64,000 nucleotides of DNA, taken from Nocardia sp. NBC_00508 (GTDB taxonomy: Bacteria; Actinomycetota; Actinomycetes; Mycobacteriales; Mycobacteriaceae). The position numbers and the translations under genes are program-made. The notes below the pieces were generated by a model that saw only the letters and a program-made list of their open reading frames with translations, had not been told where the DNA came from and did no database searches. The stretch's first letter is position 1. Every line of letters starts with the position of its first letter. The stretch is taken from NCBI RefSeq assembly GCF_036346875.1, contig NZ_CP107852.1, forward strand, positions 3,410,001 through 3,474,000, written 5' to 3'. Shown here piece after piece: positions 8,082-16,711 of the stretch.

Positions 8082-10037
8082 ATGGCGACAGCCGCGAAAG
8101 TCGACGCCACCGAAGAACAGGCCCGCGCACTGGTCGAGGAGTCCCGCGAAACAAGCTGGGTCAAGCCCTCATTCGCCAAGGAGATGTTTCTAGGACGGTT
8201 CCGGCTCGATCTGATCCATCCGTACCCGCAGCCAGGCCCCGAGGACGCCGCGCACACCGAGGCGTTCATGGCCCGGCTACGGACGCTGTGCGAATCCATG
8301 GATGGAGCGGTGATCGAAGCCGAGGGCCGGATTCCGGACGAGTACGTCAAAGCCATGGCCGAACTCGGCTGCTTCGGCCTGAAGATACCGCAATCGTATG
8401 GCGGCCAAGGACTTTCCCAGTTCGGGTACAACCGTGCGCTGATGCTGGTCGGCTCGACGCACCCGAGCCTCGGCGTCCTGCTCTCGGCGCACCAGTCCAT
8501 CGGCGTGCCCGAACCACTGAAGCTGGCGGGCACCGCCGAGCAGAAGGCGGAGTTCCTGCCCCGCTGCGCGGCGGGCGCGATCAGCGCGTTCCTGCTCACC
8601 GAGCCCGACGTAGGGTCCGACCCGGCTCGAATGGCGAGCACCGCGACGCCGACCGAGGACGGCGAGGCCTATGTGCTCAACGGCGTCAAACTGTGGACCA
8701 CCAACGGCGTGGTCGCCGAACTGCTGGTGGTGATGGCGCGTGTGCCGAAGAGCGAGGGGCATCGCGGCGGCATCTCCGCGTTCGTGGTGGAAGCCGATTC
8801 GCCGGGCATCACCGTGGAGCGGCGCAACTCGTTCATGGGACTGCGCGGCATCGAGAACGGTCTGACCAGGATGCACGACGTCCTGGTGCCGAAGCGCAAC
8901 CTGATCGGCCGCGAGGGCGATGGGCTCAAGATCGCGCTCACCACGCTGAACGCGGGCAGGCTGGCGATTCCCGCGATGTGCACCGCTGCCGCGAAGTGGT
9001 CGCTGAAGATCGCGCGGGAGTGGAGCGCGCAGCGGGTGCAGTGGGGCAGGCCGGTCGGCGAGCACGCCGCCGTCGGTCAGAAGATCTCGTTCATCGCCTC
9101 CACCACGTTCGCCCTGGAAGCGGCGCTGGACCTGTCGGCGACCATGTGCGACGAGGCGCGCAACGACATCCGGATCGAGGCGGCGCTGGCCAAGCTGTGG
9201 GCCAGCGAGATGAGCTGTGCGATCGCTGATGAACTCGTGCAGATTCGCGGCGGACGCGGCTACGAGACGGCGGCCTCGCTCGCGGCCAGAGGGGAGCGCG
9301 CTGTCCCCGCCGAGCAGTTGGTGCGCGATCTGCGGATCAACCGCATCTTCGAAGGCTCCAGCGAGATCATGCGGCTGCTGATCGCCCGGGAGATGGCCGA
9401 TGCGCACATGGCGGCCGCTGGTGCGCTGGTCGACCGCAAGGCCGAGTTCAAAGACAAGGCGAAGGCGGCGGTCGGCGCGACCGGCTTCTATGCGAAGTGG
9501 TTCCCACAGCTGGCCGTCGGGGCGGGCACGGTGCCCGCGGCCTACACCGAATTCGGCGTGCTGGCGCGTCACCTGCGGTTCGTCGAACGCAGTTCGCGCA
9601 AGCAGGCCAGGTCGCTGATGTACGCGATGGGGCGCTGGCAGGCGGGCCTGGAATACCGGCAGAACTTCCTCGGCCGGATCGTCGACATCGGCGCGGAGCT
9701 GTTCGCCATGTCGGCGGCCTGCGTGCGCGCCCAGGCGTTGCGTACCGCAGGCGCACCGGAGGCCAAGGCCGCCGAGGAGCTGGCGGACACCTTCTGCAGG
9801 CAGTCCCGGTTGCGCGTGCGCAAGCTGTTCGACGCGCTGTGGGAGAACACCGACGACGACGATCGCACCGTCACCCGCGGCGTGCTCGACGGCCGCTACC
9901 AGTGGCTGGAGGAAGGCGTGCTCGATCCGAGCGAGGGGACCGGGCCGTGGATCGCGGAGTGGCAGGTGGGTCCGTCGACCGAAGCGAATCTCTTGCGGCC
10001 GTTCCTGTCCTCGACCCGCAGCCGCGCGGAGACGTGA
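8082..10037 (+). CDS. fadE10: Acyl-CoA dehydrogenase, FadE10-like
   Basis: A 651-residue flavoprotein oxidising acyl-CoA to trans-2-enoyl-CoA. Its length matches the large mycobacterial FadE10 (VLCAD-like, about 650 residues) rather than typical 380-residue members. The FAD/substrate segment AFLLTEPDVGSDPARMAS lies near residue 180, and WTTNGVVAE near 205. The loop RIFEGSSEIMRLLIAREM near 420 carries the expected catalytic glutamate. A C-terminal extension of about 200 residues follows, as in VLCADs. GAGGGAGGACACC precedes the ATG. It is monocistronic, bounded downstream by a perfect 14-bp hairpin. The FadE10 label rests on recognition of size and motifs, not on an alignment. Confidence 0.85.
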   Translation: MATAAKVDATEEQARALVEESRETSWVKPSFAKEMFLGRFRLDLIHPYPQPGPEDAAHTEAFMARLRTLCESMDGAVIEAEGRIPDEYVKAMAELGCFGLKIPQSYGGQGLSQFGYNRALMLVGSTHPSLGVLLSAHQSIGVPEPLKLAGTAEQKAEFLPRCAAGAISAFLLTEPDVGSDPARMASTATPTEDGEAYVLNGVKLWTTNGVVAELLVVMARVPKSEGHRGGISAFVVEADSPGITVERRNSFMGLRGIENGLTRMHDVLVPKRNLIGREGDGLKIALTTLNAGRLAIPAMCTAAAKWSLKIAREWSAQRVQWGRPVGEHAAVGQKISFIASTTFALEAALDLSATMCDEARNDIRIEAALAKLWASEMSCAIADELVQIRGGRGYETAASLAARGERAVPAEQLVRDLRINRIFEGSSEIMRLLIAREMADAHMAAAGALVDRKAEFKDKAKAAVGATGFYAKWFPQLAVGAGTVPAAYTEFGVLARHLRFVERSSRKQARSLMYAMGRWQAGLEYRQNFLGRIVDIGAELFAMSAACVRAQALRTAGAPEAKAAEELADTFCRQSRLRVRKLFDALWENTDDDDRTVTRGVLDGRYQWLEEGVLDPSEGTGPWIAEWQVGPSTEANLLRPFLSSTRSRAET

Positions 10038-10054
10038 TCGAGCGGAGAGCCACT

Positions 10055-10093
10055 GTCGGCACGGTCGGGAGTGCGGCGACCGACCGTGCCGAC
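10055..10093 (+). terminator. Perfect 14-bp hairpin after fadE
   Basis: GTCGGCACGGTCGG pairs perfectly with CCGACCGTGCCGAC across an 11-nt loop, starting 18 bases after the stop codon. There is no U-tract, as is common for actinobacterial terminators. The remainder of the 338-bp gap to 10375 contains no gene. It holds AAATCTA/TAGATTT arms (10187-10220) and a possible promoter before the hydrolase. Confidence 0.75.
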
Positions 10094-10375
10094 GGGCCGA
10101 CGCTCGGGCACTATTCGGCAGTATCGGATTATCCGTAGAACATGGCAGATTCTTCCGACGACCGAGCGGCATCGGGCTGTCTACCGAAATCTAGCGTTGG
10201 ACCAATCATTTCGTAGATTTTCCTGGCGAGTGCGGTCGCGACCATCGGATCGATCGGCAGCCTCGGTTGGGCAACGTGTACATAACGGCAGGTATGGGCC
10301 GGTAACGACGCGGAAAATCCCACCGAAAAGAGGGCAAGAAGCGCCGACCAGGCCCCTCGCCCACAGGAGAGTGCC

Positions 10376-11338
10376 ATGTCAACGACGAGCGCCCGCCGCG
10401 CCGCCGACTACGACGGCCATCGCGTCACGGTGTCGGCCGAAGACGGTGTCCCGCTCGCGGTCCGCGTCTTCGGCGCCGATGACGCTCCCGCGGCCGTGGT
10501 CTTCGTGCACGGCCACTGCCTGCGCACCGAATCCTGGTCCTACCTGCGCGATCAACTGTTGCGGCAGTGGGGAAGCGACACCAGGATGGTGTTCTACGAC
10601 CACCGCGGCCATGGTGAATCCGGCGAGGGACATCCGTCGAGCTACACCATCGATCAGCTGGGGCACGACCTGGACGCCGTGCTGCGGACGGTTGCCCCGA
10701 CCGGCCCGGTGATCCTGGTCGGCCACTCGATGGGCGCGATGGTCGTGCTCGCCTACGCCCGGCTCTACCCGGAGGCCATCGGCACCCGGATCGCCGGCGT
10801 CGGCCTGCTGGCGGGCGCGGCCAACGGCATCACCGAAGTCGGACCGGCCCGCTTCCTGAACCGGCGCGCGGTGAACTCGCTGCAGGCAGCCGTGACCAGG
10901 GCCCCGCGCATGATGCAGGCATCCAAGCGGCTGACCCGCCACGTGGTCGCGCCGATCCTGCGTGAGGCCGGCTTCGGCACCAGGAAGGTCAACCCGCGCA
11001 TCGCCGCGCTGGCCACCGCGATGTTGAACGACACCCCGCTGCTGACCATGTCCAGCTTCCTGCATTCGCTGATCACCTTCGACGAAACGGCGACCTTGCA
11101 CCGCCTCGGCGCCATCCCAGCGCTCGTACTGGCCGGTTCGGCGGACATCCTCGTCCCGTTCGCGCACTCGGTGGCGCTGGCCTCCCAGCTGGCCGGTTCC
11201 GAACTGGTGCGGCTGGAAGGGGCCGGGCACAGCGTCATGCTCGAGCGGGCCGAAGAGGTCGCGCTGTCCATCGTGGAGCTCGTCGAACGAGCCTTCGCCG
11301 CGGTCCGCACGCCAGCCGACTACGCCGCCGCGAGCTGA
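10376..11338 (+). CDS. Alpha/beta hydrolase
   Basis: A 320-residue alpha/beta-hydrolase-fold enzyme, probably an esterase or lipase-like hydrolase. The oxyanion segment VVFVHGHCLRTESW lies near residue 42, YDHRGHGESG near 74, and the nucleophile elbow VGHSMGAM has Ser118. The acid is probably the Asp of GSADILVPF near 258 and the histidine that of GAGHSVMLE near 283. A cap region lies between residues 145 and 240. There is no signal peptide, so it is cytosolic. It is transcribed alone; the substrate cannot be deduced. Confidence 0.88.
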   Translation: MSTTSARRAADYDGHRVTVSAEDGVPLAVRVFGADDAPAAVVFVHGHCLRTESWSYLRDQLLRQWGSDTRMVFYDHRGHGESGEGHPSSYTIDQLGHDLDAVLRTVAPTGPVILVGHSMGAMVVLAYARLYPEAIGTRIAGVGLLAGAANGITEVGPARFLNRRAVNSLQAAVTRAPRMMQASKRLTRHVVAPILREAGFGTRKVNPRIAALATAMLNDTPLLTMSSFLHSLITFDETATLHRLGAIPALVLAGSADILVPFAHSVALASQLAGSELVRLEGAGHSVMLERAEEVALSIVELVERAFAAVRTPADYAAAS

Positions 11339-11423
11339 CCGCCAGGCAACTATTCGGCAATCGCCGAATTTCGACCGCACACGAGCCAGAACCGGATTCT
11401 TTCGGTACTGTGTTGTAGATCAC

Positions 11424-11445
11424 GTTGTGTGGTGGGTCACACAAC
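11424..11445. promoter_or_regulatory. 22-bp operator-like palindrome upstream of the Rv0250c-like gene
   Basis: GTTGTGTG and CACACAAC form perfect 8-bp arms around GTGGGT, about 90 bases before the ATG at 11533. The arm spacing does not fit a CRP site (TGTGA-N6-TCACA). It is likely an operator for an unidentified dimeric regulator of the gene next to sdhCAB. Confidence 0.5.
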
Positions 11446-11532
11446 TCGATGGCACGCGGACCCGAGGCAGATCGGCAAACCGCGTCCTAGCCGCCGAGTT
11501 CGCATGTCCGCCAGGGAATACAGGAGGTATCG

Positions 11533-11820
11533 ATGACACGCAGCGAATTTGCGGAACTACGCTACGCGGTCGGCCAGCTCCGGCAATCCATCGGCGTACT
11601 GCGCGACCACTACGGCGACGCCGGACCCGTGCGCCGGCTGGAGAACGACCTCGAGCGCCTGGTCATCGACGCCGATGAACTCGAGCAGTCACCGCCTCCG
11701 GAGGTGCGGCGCGAGGCGCAGGACGTCATCTATGTCCCGGACAGCAAGTCCGACGAGGCTGCCTGGATGGGCGCGCAGGACGAGGGGCTCGGCTTCCACT
11801 CCCGTCCGCGAACCAAGTAG
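11533..11820 (+). CDS. Conserved hypothetical protein, Rv0250c-like (sdh-linked)
   Basis: A 95-residue acidic soluble protein. The first 50 residues are helical and charged (FAELRYAVGQLRQSIGVLRD, RRLENDLERLVIDADEL). The tail is PDSKSDEAAWMGAQDEGLGF. Size and position directly before an Sdh membrane anchor, flavoprotein and iron-sulfur gene match Rv0250c, which precedes Rv0249c-Rv0247c in M. tuberculosis. The ATG is preceded by CAGGAGGTATCG, a strong ribosome binding site. A perfect terminator-like hairpin follows, so it may be transcribed separately from sdhCAB. Function unknown. Confidence 0.8.
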   Translation: MTRSEFAELRYAVGQLRQSIGVLRDHYGDAGPVRRLENDLERLVIDADELEQSPPPEVRREAQDVIYVPDSKSDEAAWMGAQDEGLGFHSRPRTK

Positions 11821-11834
11821 GACGCCAACGCTGA

Positions 11835-11873
11835 ATTCGCGGGCCCAGCGGTAACCGGAGCGGGCCCGCGAAT
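11835..11873 (+). terminator. Perfect 12-bp hairpin after the Rv0250c-like gene
   Basis: ATTCGCGGGCCC pairs with GGGCCCGCGAAT across a 15-nt loop, beginning 15 bases after the stop. The remainder of the 354-bp gap to 12174 has no gene. It ends with a possible -10 element (TACCCT, near 12108) overlapping a CCCTGC/GCAGGG hairpin (12109-12130), probably the sdh promoter region. Confidence 0.75.
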
Positions 11874-12174
11874 CGACGTGCGCGGCGGATCGAGATACTC
11901 GCGTCCTGCGCACGGTTCCGACACAGTTCCGGAGGGGTTGCCCGCCAACCCTCGGCCCCCGATTCCCTCGCGTGCAGACGCCCGAACCCCTTCCGGTTCA
12001 GCCGAGTTCGACCTGTTTGCGGTCAGTTCACCGCGTGCGAGCGCCAGCCGGCCCGGATCTGGATGTGGCGCAAATCACTGGCATCTCACCCGGCTCGTAT
12101 TGCCGCTACCCTGCTCACGCCATAGCAGGGGTGTCGTATGGTGCTCAGCATCACACTCGATTGCGGAGGTAACG

Positions 12175-13041
12175 ATGGCCACCCGCACACAAGATCAGCG
12201 AGGCATCCCAGTGAGTGCCGCACCCACTGCCGCCCCGGACACGGGCACCGGCGTATTCAGCAGAACAAGAGCCCGGATCTCGGCGCGCACGTTGCGCACC
12301 GACCGATGGTGGATCCCCCCACTCTTCACGGTGCTCGGACTGGCCGCCTTCGTCATCTACGGCGTGATCAGATCGTATGTGCGCACGGCATATTGGGTTC
12401 CGGACTACCACTACCTGACGCCGTTCTACTCGCCGTGCCTGAGCACCTCGTGCGTCGAGGGTTCGAGCCACTTCGGCACCCTGTTCGGCGAGCTGCCCGC
12501 GATTCTGCCGCTCGGGTTCGTGGTGCTGCCCTTCCTGCTCGGCTTCCGTTTGACCTGCTACTACTACCGCAAGGCCTACTACCGGTCGGTGTGGTTCTCC
12601 CCGCCCGCCTGCGCCGTGGCCGAACCGCACGCCAAGTACACCGGCGAGACCAGGATGCCGCTGATCATCCAGAACGCGCACCGCTACTTCTTCTATGTGG
12701 CCCTGGTGGTTTCGGTGATCAACACCTACGACGCCATCGCGGCGTTCCACGGCAAGACCGGCGGGTTCGGTTTCGGCCTCGGCAACATCGTTCTGCTCGG
12801 CAACGTGATCTTGCTCTGGGCCTACACGCTGTCCTGCCACTCGTGCAGGCATATCGCAGGCGGACGGCTCAAGAACTTCTCCGCGCATCCGGTGCGCTAC
12901 TGGTTCTGGACGCAGGTCTCCACATTGAACACCCGGCACATGGCGCTGGCCTGGACCACCCTCGGCACGCTCGTGCTCACCGACTTCTACGTCATGTTGG
13001 TTGCCAGCAACACGATTTCGGACCTGCGGTTCATCGACTGA
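12175..13041 (+). CDS. sdhC: Succinate dehydrogenase membrane anchor (Sdh1 type)
   Basis: A 288-residue membrane protein that anchors succinate dehydrogenase and passes electrons to menaquinone. Five hydrophobic segments are visible, at about residues 47-67, 108-127, 170-190, 202-220 and 257-277. Histidines near membrane edges (for example H79, H169, H222, H226) are candidate haem ligands. Size and order match the single-anchor Rv0249c type. GCGGAGGTAACG precedes the chosen ATG; the longer upstream frame is non-conserved low-complexity sequence. It is followed after 24 bases by sdhA. Confidence 0.9.
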   Translation: MATRTQDQRGIPVSAAPTAAPDTGTGVFSRTRARISARTLRTDRWWIPPLFTVLGLAAFVIYGVIRSYVRTAYWVPDYHYLTPFYSPCLSTSCVEGSSHFGTLFGELPAILPLGFVVLPFLLGFRLTCYYYRKAYYRSVWFSPPACAVAEPHAKYTGETRMPLIIQNAHRYFFYVALVVSVINTYDAIAAFHGKTGGFGFGLGNIVLLGNVILLWAYTLSCHSCRHIAGGRLKNFSAHPVRYWFWTQVSTLNTRHMALAWTTLGTLVLTDFYVMLVASNTISDLRFID

Positions 13042-13065
13042 CCGCCTCACTGAGGAGTTCTCTGC

Positions 13066-15000
13066 ATGGCAGAAGTAGAACGGCACAACTACGACGTCGT
13101 CGTGATCGGAGCGGGCGGCGCGGGACTGCGTGCGGTGATCGAGGCCAGGGAGCACGGGCTGTCGGTCGCCGTGGTGTGCAAATCGCTGTTCGGTAAGGCA
13201 CACACCGTGATGGCCGAAGGCGGCTGCGCCGCGTCGATGGGCAATGCCAACGAAAAGGACAACTGGCAGGTCCATTTCAAGGACACGATGCGAGGCGGCA
13301 AGTTCCTGAACAACTGGCGCATGGCCGAATTGCATGCGCAGGAGGCGCCCGACCGGGTGTGGGAACTGGAAAGCTATGGGGCCCTCTTCGATCGGACTGC
13401 GGACGGCCGGATCAGCCAGCGCAATTTCGGCGGCCACACCTACCCGCGGCTGGCCCACGTCGGCGACCGGACCGGCCTCGAGATCATCCGCACCATGCAG
13501 CAGAAGATCGTCTCGCTGCAGCAGGAGGATTTCGCGGAGACCGGCGACTACGAGTCGCGCATCAAAGTATTCTCCGAGTGCACCATCACCGAATTGCTCA
13601 AGGACGGCAACCGGATTTCCGGCGCGTTCGGCTACTGGCGCGAATCCGGTCGCTTCGTCTTGTTCGAGACCCCGGCGGTGGTACTGGCGACCGGCGGCAT
13701 CGGCAAGTCGTACAAGGTGACCTCGAACTCCTGGGAGTACACCGGAGACGGGCACGCGCTCGCACTGCGCGCCGGCGCGACGCTGATCAACATGGAGTTC
13801 CTGCAATTCCACCCGACCGGCATGGTCTGGCCACCCAGCGTGAAAGGCATCCTGGTCACCGAAGGCGTGCGCGGCGACGGCGGGGTGCTGAAGAACACCG
13901 AGGGCAAGCGGTTCATGTTCGACTACATTCCGCCGGTCTTCAAGGGGCAGTACGCCGAGACCGAAGAAGAGGCCGATCAGTGGTTGCGCGACAACGATTC
14001 CGCGCGCCGCACGCCGGACCTGCTGCCGCGTGACGAGGTCGCCCGCGCGATCAACGAGGAGGTCAAGGCGGGCCGCGGCACCGAACACGGCGGCGTCTAC
14101 CTCGATATCGCCTCCAGGATGCCCGCCGACGAGATCGTGCGGCGACTTCCCTCGATGCACCACCAGTTCAAAGAACTCGCGGACGTGGACATCACCAAGG
14201 AGCCGATGGAGGTCGGTCCGACCTGTCACTACGTGATGGGCGGAGTCGAGGTCGATCCGGACACCGGCGCCGCCACGGTGCCCGGCCTGTTCGCCGCGGG
14301 TGAGTGTTCCGGCGGTATGCACGGGTCGAATCGGCTCGGCGGGAATTCCCTGTCGGACCTGCTGGTATTCGGCCGCCGGGCCGGACTCGGCGCCGCCGCT
14401 TACGTGGAGGGCCTCGCCGACCGGCCATCGGTCTCCGAGGTCGATATCACGAATGCCGCCAAGGCCGCCCTGGCGCCCTTCGATCCCGCCACGGACGGCG
14501 AGAACCCCTACACCTTGCACACCGATCTGCAGCAGTCGATGAACGATTTGGTCGGCATCATCCGCAAGGAACACGAAGTGCGCGAGGCGATCGCTAAGCT
14601 CGACGAGTTGCGCGACCGGTTCCGGCACGTGACCGTGGAGGGCCACCGCCAGTTCAACCCGGGCTGGCATCTCGCGCTCGATATGCAGAACATGCTGCTG
14701 GTCAGCGAATGCGTGGCCCAGGCCGCGCTGCTGCGCACCGAGAGCCGTGGCGGGCACACCCGAGACGATCACCCGTCGATGGACCCGGACTGGCGCAACA
14801 GGCTGTTGGTCTGCGCGGTGGATCCCAGCACGTCGGGCGACCCGATCCCCACTGTCACGGTGACTCGCAAGGATCAGGAGCCGATGCGGCCGGAGCTGCT
14901 CGCCCTATTCGATCTAAGCGAGCTCGAAAAGTACTACACCCCGGCGGAACTCGCCGGGCACCCGGCCGCAGCCGGGAATTCGACGGAGCGAGAGGCGTAA
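13066..15000 (+). CDS. sdhA: Succinate dehydrogenase flavoprotein subunit (Sdh1 type)
   Basis: A 644-residue FAD subunit that oxidises succinate to fumarate. The Rossmann motif VVIGAGGAGLRAVIEA is near residue 12. The flavin-attachment region KAHTVMAEGGCAASMG is near 45, with the His expected to bind FAD covalently. The substrate loop NMEFLQFHPTGM is near 243, GECSGGMHGSNRLGGNSLSD near 418, and the C-terminal catalytic region follows. Length matches Rv0248c (about 646). GAGGAG lies before the ATG. It is separated from sdhB by only two bases, giving tight sdhCAB coupling. Confidence 0.96.
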   Translation: MAEVERHNYDVVVIGAGGAGLRAVIEAREHGLSVAVVCKSLFGKAHTVMAEGGCAASMGNANEKDNWQVHFKDTMRGGKFLNNWRMAELHAQEAPDRVWELESYGALFDRTADGRISQRNFGGHTYPRLAHVGDRTGLEIIRTMQQKIVSLQQEDFAETGDYESRIKVFSECTITELLKDGNRISGAFGYWRESGRFVLFETPAVVLATGGIGKSYKVTSNSWEYTGDGHALALRAGATLINMEFLQFHPTGMVWPPSVKGILVTEGVRGDGGVLKNTEGKRFMFDYIPPVFKGQYAETEEEADQWLRDNDSARRTPDLLPRDEVARAINEEVKAGRGTEHGGVYLDIASRMPADEIVRRLPSMHHQFKELADVDITKEPMEVGPTCHYVMGGVEVDPDTGAATVPGLFAAGECSGGMHGSNRLGGNSLSDLLVFGRRAGLGAAAYVEGLADRPSVSEVDITNAAKAALAPFDPATDGENPYTLHTDLQQSMNDLVGIIRKEHEVREAIAKLDELRDRFRHVTVEGHRQFNPGWHLALDMQNMLLVSECVAQAALLRTESRGGHTRDDHPSMDPDWRNRLLVCAVDPSTSGDPIPTVTVTRKDQEPMRPELLALFDLSELEKYYTPAELAGHPAAAGNSTEREA

Positions 15001-15002
15001 CG

Positions 15003-15749
15003 ATGGGTTACGACGCCAAATTCCGCGTGTGGCGCGGCGATCTCGACGGCGGGCAACTGCACGACTTCACCGTGCTGGTGAACGAGGGCGAGGTGGTGCT
15101 CGACATCATCCACCGGTTACAGGCCACGCAGGCGCCCGACTTGGCCGTGCGCTGGAACTGCAAGGCAGGCAAGTGCGGTTCCTGTTCGGCCGAGGTGAAC
15201 GGCCGGCCGCGTCTGCTGTGTATGACGCGGATGTCCACCTTCACCGAGGACGAGGTGATCACGGTGACGCCGATGCGCACGTTCCCCGTGATCAAGGACC
15301 TCGTGACCGATGTGTCCTTCAACTATGAGAAGGCAAGGGAGATCCCGTCGTTCACGCCGCGCGCGGATCTGAAGCCGGGCGATTACCGGATGCAGCAGGT
15401 CGACGTGGAGCGTTCGCAGGAGTTCCGCAAGTGCATCGAGTGCTTCCTGTGCCAGAACACCTGCCACGTGGTGCGCGATCACGAGGAGAACAAGACAGCG
15501 TTCTCGGGGCCGCGTTTTCTGATGCGCATCGCCGAATTGGAGATGCATCCGCTGGATGTCGCCGACCGCACGGACCTGGCGCAGGACGAGCAGGGGCTCG
15601 GCTTGTGCAATATCACCAAGTGCTGCACCGAGGTCTGTCCGGAGCACATCAAGATCACCGACAACGCGCTGATTCCGCTGAAGGAACGGGTCGCCGACCG
15701 GAAATACGATCCGTTGGTCTGGCTGGGCAACAAGCTGTTTCGTCGGTAG
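15003..15749 (+). CDS. sdhB: Succinate dehydrogenase iron-sulfur subunit (Sdh1 type)
   Basis: A 248-residue iron-sulfur subunit carrying electrons from FAD to the membrane anchor. The [2Fe-2S] ligands are in WNCKAGKCGSCSAEV with a later Cys in RLLCMTRMS (residues about 48-75). The 4Fe-4S/3Fe-4S cysteines are in CIECFLCQNTC near 143-153 and CNITKCCTEVCPEH near 200-212. Length matches Rv0247c. The ATG at 15003 lies directly after the sdhA stop; longer versions of the frame would overlap sdhA and are rejected. Confidence 0.96.
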   Translation: MGYDAKFRVWRGDLDGGQLHDFTVLVNEGEVVLDIIHRLQATQAPDLAVRWNCKAGKCGSCSAEVNGRPRLLCMTRMSTFTEDEVITVTPMRTFPVIKDLVTDVSFNYEKAREIPSFTPRADLKPGDYRMQQVDVERSQEFRKCIECFLCQNTCHVVRDHEENKTAFSGPRFLMRIAELEMHPLDVADRTDLAQDEQGLGLCNITKCCTEVCPEHIKITDNALIPLKERVADRKYDPLVWLGNKLFRR

Positions 15750-15758
15750 TACGCCGCG

Positions 15759-15787
15759 GACGACCGGCCGGGAACATCCCGGCCGGT
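15759..15787. terminator. Perfect 13-bp hairpin between convergent units
   Basis: CGACCGGCCGGGA pairs with TCCCGGCCGGTCG around a 3-nt loop, ten bases after the sdhB stop and ten before the end of the convergent small membrane gene. It can terminate transcription from both sides. Confidence 0.85.
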
Positions 15788-15796
15788 CGGCGCACC

Positions 15797-15994
15797 CTAC
15801 AGCATTGCCACTACACCAAGGGCCACGATCCACACCAGCAGCCCGACGAGCAACGCCGTCAGGAGCGAGCTGGTGAGGATGAAGACACCGACCGCCGACA
15901 CCGCGAACAGCAACGCGACGATCAGCCATTCCACCCAATCGCCCGGCCGTAGTTTCCGGTACCGGGGATGGGAACTCTTGAGCCCACGGTCCAC
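15797..15994 (-). CDS. Small membrane protein, two TM segments
   Basis: A 65-residue hypothetical protein. After a basic N-terminus (HPRYRKLRPGDWVEW) it has two hydrophobic stretches, at about residues 23-41 and 43-63, separated by a short turn, suggesting a helical hairpin in the membrane. The GTG start is uncertain; GGGTAG lies 10 bases upstream. The basic-aromatic lead-in and clean hydrophobicity support a real protein, and it ends at the shared hairpin with sdhB. Function unknown. Confidence 0.6.
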   Translation of the reverse strand: MDRGLKSSHPRYRKLRPGDWVEWLIVALLFAVSAVGVFILTSSLLTALLVGLLVWIVALGVVAML

Positions 15995-16121
15995 GAAGTA
16001 TGACTACCCGTAAACGGTCGCGGCAAACGTGGTTTTGTTGTCGAATCTGTGTCATTTCGTGATCTTCAGTGCAATTTCAATCACATTTCGAGACTCGACC
16101 TGGGGATTTGACGAGGCATGC

Positions 16122-16148
16122 GGCTGCCTCGCCTTCGCTCGGCCCGGC
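16122..16148. repeat. 27-bp intergenic repeat, copy 1
   Basis: This 27-bp block (begins GGCTGCCTCGCCTTCGCTCG) is identical to 21440-21466. In both places it is followed by a short GGAC-loop-GTCC hairpin and similar sequence, so the homologous unit is about 60-70 bp. This copy lies in the gap between the small membrane gene and the DUF397 gene (15995-16235), which otherwise holds nothing recognisable. Confidence 0.7.
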
Positions 16149-16235
16149 ACGGGGGCGACCGCCGGACTACGTCCGGCTGTGCCTGTCATACGGCGGACCC
16201 GGCAGCTCCTCGGTCGCCGCCGGGCCGCGCGATGA

Positions 16236-16460
16236 CTACTTCGGACGGTCGAACTCGCCATCGTGCACGCCTGCGGTGAAGGCGGCCCATTCTCCCGGCG
16301 TGAAAATCAGCACCGGCCCATCGGGGTCCTTCCCATTGCGTAGACCCACATGCCCATCGGCGAGCAGGGCGACTTCCACGCTGTCGTTACCGGGACCTTC
16401 CCCGGCCTTCCTCCAGGTGGCCCCGGCCAGATCGACGTTCGCGTTGTCTTGGATGCTCAC
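16236..16460 (-). CDS. DUF397 domain protein
   Basis: A 74-residue protein made of one DUF397 domain: LAGATWRKAGEGPGNDSVEVA, then VGLRNGKDPDGPVLIFTPGEWAAF and the typical ending GVHDGEFDRPK. DUF397 proteins are small partners of XRE/DUF5753 regulators (WhiJ-like systems) in actinomycetes. No XRE gene is adjacent here. The GTG start overlaps the stop of a 25-codon ORF (GTGA), and GAGGTGACGTT lies upstream. A paralogue of the protein that accompanies the other DUF397 locus lies upstream at 16712-17182, so this looks like a reduced copy of that module. Confidence 0.88.
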   Translation of the reverse strand: MSIQDNANVDLAGATWRKAGEGPGNDSVEVALLADGHVGLRNGKDPDGPVLIFTPGEWAAFTAGVHDGEFDRPK

Positions 16461-16534
16461 AACGTCACCTCGCCGACGCTCGCCGCCGTGCCCATGGCGC
16501 GTTGTGTCGATGGTTCGCTCGCAAGCTCGCTCAC
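16457..16534 (-). CDS. Possible 25-codon leader ORF coupled to DUF397 gene
   Basis: A GTG-initiated ORF of 25 residues (MSELASEPSTQRAMGTAASV...) ends in TGA overlapping the DUF397 GTG start. GAAGGAG sits eight bases before its own GTG. The spacing and overlap suggest either a translated leader coupling expression to the DUF397 gene, or the residue of a lost upstream gene. It is too short for homology judgement by eye. The remaining bases between 16535 and 16711 hold no recognisable gene. Confidence 0.4.
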   Translation of the reverse strand: MSELASEPSTQRAMGTAASVGEVTL

Positions 16535-16711
16535 GACATGAACTCCTTCGCTATCTAGCAGAGCAGAGGTCTACGGACTGAAATTCTCACTACACCGCGC
16601 TCGACGCGCGCCCGATCGTACCGCCGCCGCCACCACTGTCAGGCGTACAACCGGGGTCATCTCTGGGCACGCCCGAGCAGCACCGATGCACCGCACGCAC
16701 AACGCTTGTCC

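Noticed and set aside
11878-12174. N-terminal extension of the sdhC frame
   Set aside because: The added 99 residues are low-complexity, and a good ribosome binding site precedes ATG 12175.
12151-14772. 873-codon minus-strand ORF across sdhC and sdhA
   Set aside because: An antisense shadow of sdhC/sdhA caused by high GC content; His/Arg/Gly-rich with no domain.
15995-16235. Possible small gene in the gap before DUF397
   Set aside because: Frames here show no protein-like signal; the stretch is better explained by the 27-bp repeat and its hairpin.
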